Origin: Nanobdellota archaeon
Lineage (GTDB): Archaea > Nanobdellota > Nanobdellia > Pacearchaeales > GW2011-AR1
NCBI GenBank assembly: GCA_030704765.1
Contig: JAUYDD010000094.1
Span: forward strand, 1 to 10,233
Length of the DNA stretch: 10,233 nt
Reading direction: 5' to 3'
Shown: positions 6,135 through 10,233 of the stretch, piece by piece
How the letters are laid out: each line of letters opens with the position of its first letter
Position numbering within the stretch: the stretch's first letter is position 1
Position numbers and translations under genes: made by a program
The notes under the pieces: generated by a model
What the model was told of the DNA's origin: nothing
The model's input: the letters and a program-made list of their open reading frames with translations, nothing else
The model's database searches: none

Positions 6135-6563
6135 TTACCCTATGTAATTATTTAATATAATTCCAACACCTAAAACAAAATCATCAAAAACAATATCTTT
6201 CTTGTCAAAAAGTTTAGAGCTGCCTTCATTTACAGGAAGTTTAGATAGTTTCATTAATTCTTTATCTTCAAGTACAGCTTCATATAGATAAATATGTATG
6301 TATATATCGTCCTTGATATATTTATAATCCCTAAGATATTTTATCTTATTTTTTATTATTTCATATGCTTCTATACCAAGCTCTTCTGATAATTCTCTAT
6401 TTATGGCATTATCTGGACTTTCCTCTTTCTCAATCTTACCGCCAAAAGTAGCAGGCTTGTTTCTGTACTTTATTCTAGGATAAGTTTCATCTTTTATTTG
6501 AAAAAAGAACTTATCTTTTTTTGCATTAGTGATTAATACAGCTACAGCATCTAGTGTTTCCAT
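6135..6563 (-). CDS. Nudix hydrolase
   Basis: A 142-residue protein with a perfect Nudix box, GX5EX7REUXEEXGU, at residues 42-64 (G42, E48, R56, E57, E60, E61, G63). The box binds Mg2+ and hydrolyses nucleoside diphosphates linked to another group. The preceding PATFGGKIE segment is typical. Flanking sequence does not identify the substrate; candidates include damaged NTPs, NADH or sugar nucleotides. The N-terminus METLDAVAVLI forms the first strand of the fold, and the length is normal. The ATG at 6563 is preceded on the minus strand by an AT-rich box (TTTATTTATT, about 6583-6592) roughly 25 nt upstream, consistent with a leaderless promoter. It lies 35 nt downstream of the winged-helix gene on the same strand and may also be co-transcribed with it. 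Confidence 0.92.
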   Translation of the reverse strand: METLDAVAVLITNAKKDKFFFQIKDETYPRIKYRNKPATFGGKIEKEESPDNAINRELSEELGIEAYEIIKNKIKYLRDYKYIKDDIYIHIYLYEAVLEDKELMKLSKLPVNEGSSKLFDKKDIVFDDFVLGVGIILNNYIG

Positions 6564-6598
6564 TCAAATAGGAAAAGTTATTAATAAATAAATCTTTG

Positions 6599-7192
6599 CT
6601 AGATTGAATAATTTTTTAGATTTGTACTTAAATTAGTTATTGATGGGCAATCGGTGTCCTTCATTTTATTTCTTAACTCTGTAGAATCTACTTGTTCTAT
6701 TCCATAAAAAGTTCTATAAGCGAAAGTTATTAAGAGAGCATAATCAAGATGTAACTTTATTACATCTTCATATTTCAAAGTTTTTATTAATACAAAATCA
6801 TCAAGTCTTATAGAATAAATTACCTTTAACTCATCTTCACTTATTTTTAATTCTTCAATTAAATTTTTTACAGAGTCATCTATTAATCTTTTTTGTATAC
6901 TCTCTTTCTTTTTTCCTTTCCTTGTTCTTTTGGGTGTTTTCTTTTTTTGTTGCTCCTTTTCTTTAGCTATAAAATATATTCTATCTATATTACGTTCAAT
7001 TTCTTGGTAGGGTATAGAATATTCTATTCCATCTTTAACTATAACTTTTTTCTCTCTGAGTTCTAAAAGTGGAGCAGATAGGGAAGTTTGAGGGATATTA
7101 AGGGAATCTCCTATTTCGCTTATTGAAGCAGAATTTTTTTGAGCCATACTTAATTCTTTTTGAAAATGTCTACCTATTAAAAACAAAAGCAC
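6599..7192 (-). CDS. Winged-helix protein, probably 5'-truncated
   Basis: A 197-residue frame starting at GTG (7192). Residues about 1-65 form a winged helix-turn-helix (ASISEIGDSLNIPQTSLSAPLLELREKKVI, then a wing with VKDGIEYSI). A very basic linker follows at about 78-97 (QKKKTPKRTRKGKKK). A second domain (about 100-197) ends in a further helix-turn-helix-like segment (LRNKMKDTDCPSITNLSTNLKN). In-frame codons upstream of the GTG read INITSKDKV and look protein-like back to a TAA at 7235-7237. That stop lies right beside the transposase remnant, and no ATG, GTG or TTG is available there. The original start was therefore probably lost by insertion, and expression may now start at the internal GTG. 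The C-terminus stops without a wing after its recognition helix and may also be clipped. Probably a DNA-binding regulator; the target is unknown. Confidence 0.65.
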   Translation of the reverse strand: MLLFLIGRHFQKELSMAQKNSASISEIGDSLNIPQTSLSAPLLELREKKVIVKDGIEYSIPYQEIERNIDRIYFIAKEKEQQKKKTPKRTRKGKKKESIQKRLIDDSVKNLIEELKISEDELKVIYSIRLDDFVLIKTLKYEDVIKLHLDYALLITFAYRTFYGIEQVDSTELRNKMKDTDCPSITNLSTNLKNYSI

Positions 7193-7245
7193 CTTATCTT
7201 TACTGGTTATGTTTATAGCAGGGTCTATTAACTGTTAAGTAAACC

Positions 7246-7512
7246 TTAAATCTTAACATAAAGATTAGCAGGATAATCTTTTACTCCTCGATGAAATCTT
7301 TCTTCATTAAACCACTTCATCCATTTTGCTATTTGCTCTCCATTTAATAATTTATGAAATATTACTATAAGATTGATTAATTCTTCTCCAATATTTCTGT
7401 TTGTTCTCTCAACTTTGCCTTTATCTTGAGGATAATATGGATGAGCAAAGATTGCTTTAATTCCTTGCTCTTTGCACCAAATTGCCCAACTATCTTTGAA
7501 AGGATTATTATC
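7246..7512 (-). pseudogene. C-terminal remnant of a DDE (rve-type) transposase
   Basis: On the minus strand this reads, from an in-frame double stop at 7513-7518, as DNNPFKDSWAIWCKEQ, then GIKAIFAHPYYPQDKGKVER, then TNRNIGEEL, continuing through WMKWFNEERFHRGVKDYPAN to a TAA at 7246-7248. DN followed about 35 residues later by KGKVERTNR is the second Asp and final Glu of a retroviral-integrase-type catalytic triad. HPYYPQDKGKVER and FNEERFHRGVKDYPA are typical of IS481/IS3-like transposases. The first catalytic Asp and the whole N-terminus are missing, so the gene is dead. Its 3' end is intact and lies 9 nt from the TAA that cuts off the winged-helix frame. The right breakpoint at about 7512 joins it to a nuclease fragment. 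No complete inverted-repeat pair was found. Confidence 0.82.
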
Positions 7513-7665
7513 TTACTATTGGCCAACCTTAACAACCAATCTGTTTCCACATATCAGGAATATCAGAAAGAATCAGCTATTGTAAATCGTGTTATAGATG
7601 GAGATACAATAGAAACAGATAATGGGACAATTCGTTTACTTGGGATCAACAATAAAGAAGTGTAG
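7513..7665 (+). pseudogene. N-terminal fragment of a staphylococcal-nuclease-like gene
   Basis: The plus frame reads LLANLNNQSVSTYQEYQKES, then AIVNRVIDGDTIETDNGTIR, then LLGINNKEV and stop. RVIDGDTIE and IRLLGI are the first two signature blocks of thermonuclease/SNase-fold proteins; the Asp in the DGDT block and the Arg before LLG correspond to active-site positions. The usual D-T-P-E after LLG is N-N-K-E here, and the remaining two thirds of the fold, including the second catalytic Arg, are missing. The fragment ends 5 nt before repeat copy D, so the gene was probably broken at that junction. The left side joins the transposase remnant, and the open frame continuing left to 7426 is antisense to that remnant and not part of the nuclease. 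Confidence 0.72.
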
Positions 7666-7670
7666 GTTAA

Positions 7671-7833
7671 TATCAAAAAAACAATGGGCCACCACACCCT
7701 AAAGGTTTTTTGCCACGGCAAAAAATCGCCTGCTGGCGAGTGTGGTTTGATTGGCTCTTGTTTTTAGGATGCTCAGAAATTAAAACAAACTAACATCCAC
7801 ATCTTAAAAGATGTGGTTTAATTTCTGACATAA
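7671..7833 (+). repeat. Structured intergenic repeat, copy D (short form)
   Basis: Complete minimal copy, about 163 bp. The left end TATCAAAAAAA and module I are almost the same as copy C; its apical TTTTTTGCC-AC-GGCAAAAAA arm pairs perfectly here and imperfectly in C. After AGGATGC the element goes straight to module III, so the module II hairpins of A and C are missing. Module III is a stem CAGAAATTAAA/TTTAATTTCTG enclosing CCACATCTT-AA-AAGATGTGG flush with the 3' arm. Its sequence differs completely from module III of A and C although the architecture is the same. The right end is GACATAA (7827-7833). It lies between the nuclease fragment and the 3' end of the HEPN gene. Confidence 0.86.
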
Positions 7834-7849
7834 AAAATAAACACGCTAT

Positions 7850-8386
7850 TTACTTAAACAACTCTTTAGGCAGTTTAAACTCCTTATCTGAAAAAACTAT
7901 ATCTTCACACTGAGAAATTGCCTTTTTGCAGATGTTAGTCATATATTCGTATTTGTTTTCAACTTCCCTGCTCTTTATGGAAGAGCCATATCTTGCTTTT
8001 TCTCTTTCGTCAACATCTGACATTTCTTCTTTTTCTTTGTAAACAGTTATCCTATCAATAAACTCTCCATCATATTCAATCAAGCCATTATCTTTTACAT
8101 ATCTTAAAAAGGAAGCTGTACATCTTTGGCTTCTGCTCTCAATTCCAAATTTAGATAAAATAGCTAGAGCACAATAATAAAGAGTGTAAAACCATTCCTC
8201 AGGAATCTTATAATCAAATCCCTTTTCTTCACACAAGTCACAAAACTCTAAGTTTTTCTTTGCCTTGTTGAGATAATCTTCTGCTTTCTTGTTGTCTGGC
8301 ATGGCAATAAGCAAACCTTTATGCTTTTTGCCTTTCTTTTCATCTTTTATTGCACTTTCAAAACAATCTTTTACTTCTTTTTTCAT
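7850..8386 (-). CDS. HEPN-like protein, putative toxin partner of MNT
   Basis: A 178-residue, mostly helical protein. The central part (EDYLNKAKKNLEFCDL..., then IPEEWFYTLYYCALAILSKFGIESRSQ) has the paired-helix pattern of HEPN domains, which commonly act as RNases or as partners of minimal nucleotidyltransferases. Its ATG overlaps the TGA of the MNT gene (ATGA, 8383-8386), so the pair is translationally coupled in the order MNT, HEPN. In HepT-MntA (type VII) modules the toxin carries RX4HXY, whose Tyr is AMPylated by MNT. That motif is not visible here; the closest candidate is R132-Y133 in EKARYGSS. It may therefore be a divergent HEPN that cuts RNA differently, or a non-toxic partner. The C-terminal tail (EFKLPKELF) is charged. 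Assignment rests on pattern and pairing. Confidence 0.68.
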   Translation of the reverse strand: MKKEVKDCFESAIKDEKKGKKHKGLLIAMPDNKKAEDYLNKAKKNLEFCDLCEEKGFDYKIPEEWFYTLYYCALAILSKFGIESRSQRCTASFLRYVKDNGLIEYDGEFIDRITVYKEKEEMSDVDEREKARYGSSIKSREVENKYEYMTNICKKAISQCEDIVFSDKEFKLPKELFK

Positions 8387-8982
8387 TTGATTATCTTTTT
8401 TACAAATTTAATAAACTTCTCCTGCCCAAATAAGACTATACCTTTTTTTACAGCATCAATAAATGCTTTATTTGGTTTCTTTAATTCAGCTTTAAATTCT
8501 TCATTTGTTAAATCAATTACATGAATCTTCTTTGTTTGTGTTTTCTGAATTCTTAAAGTTGAATAATCTATTTGCTTAAAGCTGCTCTTGCTGGAAACAA
8601 TAGCTAAAATATCAATATCATTTGCTTCTTTTGGCGAGTGAATTATACTTCCATAAATTATAAGAAAGTCCAGTTTATCTTCAAGTTCTGCAAAATTGCT
8701 TCTCCATCTCTGGTTTTTTAGAGCATCCTCAGTTAAAGCAAGAGATAGAGTTTTTTCAACAAGAGGATTTTCCCAGTTTAAGCTTAATCTGTAAGTGCTA
8801 GTTTTTCCTGTCCCAATCTGAGAAAGAACAACAAGCTTATCTTTCTCTAATTTCTTAAGAACCTTCCACATTCCTACCCTACTCATTTCTGTTTCTTTTG
8901 CTAAAGAAGTTATAGTCGGTTTTATTGCAAGATCTTTTAAAAGGATTTTCAAGATTTTTGCAGTTGTTTTATTCTCAGCCAT
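8383..8982 (-). CDS. Winged-helix/minimal nucleotidyltransferase fusion, putative antitoxin
   Basis: A 199-residue two-domain protein. Residues about 1-67 are a winged helix-turn-helix (TITSLAKETEMSRVGMWKVLKKLEKDKLV, then a wing ending TSTYRLSL). Residues about 100-190 are a minimal nucleotidyltransferase: IIYGSIIHSPKEANDIDIL holds the GS motif (111-112) and catalytic DxD (D122, D124). A third acidic residue, D157 in IHVIDLT, is placed as in the fold. The active site is thus complete, and NMP transfer to a protein, such as the adjacent HEPN-like protein, is expected from known HEPN-MNT systems. Fusion of an HTH to the enzyme suggests it also represses its own operon; the palindrome at 9000-9017 is a fitting operator. 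The ATG at 8982 is the first in frame after the promoter region. Confidence 0.82.
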   Translation of the reverse strand: MAENKTTAKILKILLKDLAIKPTITSLAKETEMSRVGMWKVLKKLEKDKLVVLSQIGTGKTSTYRLSLNWENPLVEKTLSLALTEDALKNQRWRSNFAELEDKLDFLIIYGSIIHSPKEANDIDILAIVSSKSSFKQIDYSTLRIQKTQTKKIHVIDLTNEEFKAELKKPNKAFIDAVKKGIVLFGQEKFIKFVKKIIK

Positions 8983-8999
8983 TTTCGCTGTTTTTGTTT

Positions 9000-9028
9000 A
9001 GTTAATAGTTATTAACTTGGAGTTAATA
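9000..9028 (-). promoter_or_regulatory. Probable operator/promoter of the MNT-HEPN operon
   Basis: AGTTAATAGTTATTAACT at 9000-9017 is a perfect palindrome with 8-bp arms around a 2-nt centre. A third AGTTAATA half-site follows after 3 nt at 9021-9028. It lies 18-46 nt before the ATG at 8982, where a TATA box for a leaderless or short-leader transcript would sit, so binding of a dimeric HTH protein would block TBP. Autoregulation by the HTH domain encoded just downstream is inferred. Confidence 0.6.
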
Positions 9029-9070
9029 GAAGTAATTAAATCTTTCGTTTTAGGAATAAACAATAAAAGT

Positions 9071-9162
9071 GTATAAAAATAATAAGTGCAAAAGTAATTA
9101 ATTAGACTATTAAATAAAATAGTAAGGTGATAACCTCAGACTAATTCTGAGAAAGATATTAA
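9071..9162 (+). promoter_or_regulatory. Promoter and structured leader of the HEEGH gene
   Basis: Two TATA-like boxes are possible: GTATAAAAA near 9071-9079 and TATTAAATAAAA near 9109-9120. AAGGTGAT (9124-9131) is a good match to the archaeal Shine-Dalgarno sequence but lies 31 nt before the ATG at 9163. Between them a 6-bp hairpin CTCAGA/TCTGAG (9135-9140/9146-9151, loop CTAAT) would shorten the effective distance when folded. This may be a structural leader controlling translation, or the SD may be fortuitous. Confidence 0.4.
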
Positions 9163-9657
9163 ATGAAAAAAATAAAATTTATTGCGATAAGAAGAAGATT
9201 TTTATTTCCTGATAATTGTCATTTTTTTGATATAGGAGAAAATAAAGATACAATCCAAGGAATTGATAGTTTTTTAAAAACAAAATTTAAAAATATTTAT
9301 CCTAGATTAGATAAAAAATTCTTAACTTCTCAAAGAAAAAGAGATAGAGGATCTAGTTATGGATTCAGTTTACAATATGAGGATGGAATTAAAAATTATT
9401 TTATAATAACTTATCCTCATTTAGATCCTAATCATTCTGAAAAATACTGGATGGTTAGAGGGCATGAAGAAGGACATGCTCTTATTTTCTTTGGTTTAGA
9501 AAATATAATTGAAGAAATAGCAGGAGGCAAAGTTGATTTTTCAAATCCTGAAAGAGTAGCAAACCTAATGGGATTTCATGCAGTAATAATCAGAGGTCTT
9601 GACCATCTTTTTTCAGAAAGAGAAAAGACATATTATAGAATAGCTTTAATAAAATAA
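9163..9657 (+). CDS. Putative zinc metallopeptidase (HEEGH), ImmA/IrrE-like
   Basis: A 164-residue protein. GHEEGHAL at residues 100-107 is an HExxH zinc-protease motif, with H101 and H105 as ligands and E102 as catalytic base. NPERVANLMGFHAVII (128-143) resembles the ExxANxFA helix that supplies the third ligand in ImmA/IrrE-type minigluzincins; E130 is the likely ligand, 25 residues after H105. The N-terminal 90 residues (basic, KKIKFIAIRRRFLFP, then a strand-rich part with FIITYPHLDPNHSEKYW) are not recognised. There is no signal peptide, so it should be cytoplasmic. ImmA-type proteases usually cleave a regulator encoded nearby. The divergent HTH-MNT/HEPN operon is a tempting but unproven target. 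The start ATG follows an unusual leader. Being short, it could also be an inactive relic. Confidence 0.7.
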   Translation: MKKIKFIAIRRRFLFPDNCHFFDIGENKDTIQGIDSFLKTKFKNIYPRLDKKFLTSQRKRDRGSSYGFSLQYEDGIKNYFIITYPHLDPNHSEKYWMVRGHEEGHALIFFGLENIIEEIAGGKVDFSNPERVANLMGFHAVIIRGLDHLFSEREKTYYRIALIK

Positions 9658-9675
9658 TAATTATAAGTCCTTAAT

Positions 9676-9685
9676 TATTTAAATA
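9676..9685 (+). promoter_or_regulatory. TATA box of the yjbQ gene
   Basis: TATTTAAATA is centred about 25 nt before the ATG at 9705, with no ribosome site in between; a leaderless transcript is predicted. Confidence 0.5.
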
Positions 9686-9704
9686 AGCCCTATTTATATT
9701 TCTT

Positions 9705-10112
9705 ATGAAAAAAACAATAAAAATTAATACAAAAGGAAATACAGACATAATCAATATCACAGAAAAAGTAAATGATATCTTGAATAAATCAAAAATAAAA
9801 TCAGGAATAATCAATTTATTTGTCAAAGGTTCAACCCTTGCATTAACAACTATAGAATATGAACCTGGTCTAATAAAAGACTTAAAAGAAGCTTTTGAAC
9901 ATATTGCTCCTGAAAATAAAGATTATTACCATAATTTAAAATGGGGAGATGGAAATGGCTTCTCTCATATCAGAGCATCATTATTAAGACCTGATTTAAC
10001 AATCCCTTTTGAAAACAATAAATTATTGCTTGGAATCTGGCAACAGATTGTTTTAATTGATTTTGATAATAGACCGCGAGAAAGAGAAATTATTATCAAA
10101 AAAATTTCCTGA
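9705..10112 (+). CDS. yjbQ: YjbQ/UPF0047 family protein
   Basis: A 135-residue protein of normal family length. Signature blocks are GSTLALTTIEYEPGL (42-56), the central GDGNGFSHIRASLLRP (81-96) containing the conserved His, and GIWQQIVLIDFDNRPRERE (110-128). The family forms a small beta-rich trimer, and E. coli YjbQ has been reported to have weak thiamine-phosphate synthase activity. The physiological role in archaea is not settled. The protein is cytoplasmic and has no signal. Its last six codons (IIIKKIS, then TGA) overlap the left end of repeat copy E. The TATCAAAAAAA terminus of that element encodes part of the IKK tail, and the stop codon lies at the base of the element's inner stem, so the C-terminus may have been set by the insertion. 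Confidence 0.95.
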   Translation: MKKTIKINTKGNTDIINITEKVNDILNKSKIKSGIINLFVKGSTLALTTIEYEPGLIKDLKEAFEHIAPENKDYYHNLKWGDGNGFSHIRASLLRPDLTIPFENNKLLLGIWQQIVLIDFDNRPREREIIIKKIS

Positions 10113-10233
10113 AAAATCGCCTACTCCATCCTGAAGGATGGAGTTTGATCGGCGATTTTTCTGATTCGGAAATTTTTAGGATGCTCGGAAATTGAATGCA
10201 AGTAAACTACCTCATCTTAAAAGATGAGGTTTT
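10094..10233 (+). repeat. Structured intergenic repeat, copy E (right end outside window)
   Basis: The copy starts with TATCAAAAAAA at 10094-10104, within yjbQ. Module I has an outer 10-bp stem AAAAATTTCC/GGAAATTTTT (10100-10109/10168-10177), a perfect 11-bp stem GAAAAATCGCC/GGCGATTTTTC (10111-10121/10151-10161), and an inner 9-bp hairpin ACTCCATCC-TGAA-GGATGGAGT (10123-10144). The linker is AGGATGC (10178-10184). Module II is missing, as in copy D. Module III begins at 10186 with CGGAAATTGAA and has a CCTCATCTT-AA-AAGATGAGG hairpin (10210-10229). The window ends at the start of its 3' arm. Stem sequences differ from C and D although the plan is the same. TTTGATCGGC beside the inner stem matches TTTGATTGGC in C and D. 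Confidence 0.8.

Noticed and set aside
7426..7512. Plus-strand open frame as the N-terminus of a protein that continues into the nuclease fragment
   Set aside because: This part is antisense to a clearly recognisable transposase remnant; only the frame from about 7513 has nuclease similarity.
1..10233. CRISPR array
   Set aside because: The repeats are long, widely spaced, in both orientations and separated by genes; there are no short regular spacers and no cas genes.
1..10233. Integron attC sites
   Set aside because: The elements are hairpins of similar size, but no conserved GTTRRRY/RYYYAAC core pair was found and no integrase is present.
1..10233. Complete IS200/IS605 element with tnpA/tnpB
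   Set aside because: Some hairpins look like such ends, but no Y1 transposase or TnpB frame exists in the window.

Overview
The window looks like a low-GC archaeal chromosome, most likely a DPANN lineage of the Woesearchaeota/Pacearchaeota type. The reasons are: AT-rich DNA with compact genes; archaeal TATA boxes placed about 25-28 nt before several start codons with no Shine-Dalgarno motif, which is the leaderless pattern; a huge Cys-rich surface protein with DGxDNDxDG motifs; a one-cluster ferredoxin; and a UPF0047/YjbQ protein. The lineage is an inference from gene style and was not tested by any search.

Layout. 1-141: partial structured repeat (copy A). 181-762: conserved membrane protein. 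923-1687: YycJ/WalJ-like metallo-beta-lactamase-fold hydrolase. 1740-2016: inverted, expanded repeat (copy B). 2110-2286: ferredoxin. 2295-4727 (minus): large secreted, membrane-anchored Cys-rich repeat protein, convergent with the ferredoxin. 4785-5100: hairpin-rich non-coding stretch. 5101-5334: repeat copy C. 5392-5994: membrane-anchored cyclophilin. 6135-6563 (minus): Nudix hydrolase. 6599-7192 (minus): probably 5'-truncated winged-helix protein. 7246-7512 (minus): remnant of a DDE transposase, abutting 7513-7665 (plus), a fragment of a staphylococcal-nuclease-like gene. 7671-7833: repeat copy D. 7850-8982 (minus): two-gene operon of a winged-helix/MNT nucleotidyltransferase and a HEPN-like protein, a probable toxin-antitoxin module with a palindromic operator. 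9163-9657: HEEGH putative zinc peptidase. 9705-10112: YjbQ-family protein. 10094-10233: repeat copy E, overlapping the yjbQ stop codon and running off the window.

The most striking content is the family of intergenic structured elements A-E. The copies share a fixed architecture: a TATCAAAAAAA-like left end; a long outer stem enclosing further hairpins (module I); an AGGATGC linker; zero to several optional hairpins (module II); a terminal 11-13 bp stem with an inner hairpin set flush against its 3' arm (module III); and a GACATAA right end. Stem sequences differ between copies while pairing is kept, including a clean C-G to G-C swap. This points to selection on, or mechanistic use of, the fold. 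No transposase, TnpB or other protein in the window clearly belongs to it. It could be a non-autonomous mobile element, a structured RNA family, or both.

The 6.6-9.0 kb region looks accessory: broken genes, a transposase relic, a repeat copy and a toxin-antitoxin-like pair. The rest is ordinary housekeeping plus cell-surface functions.
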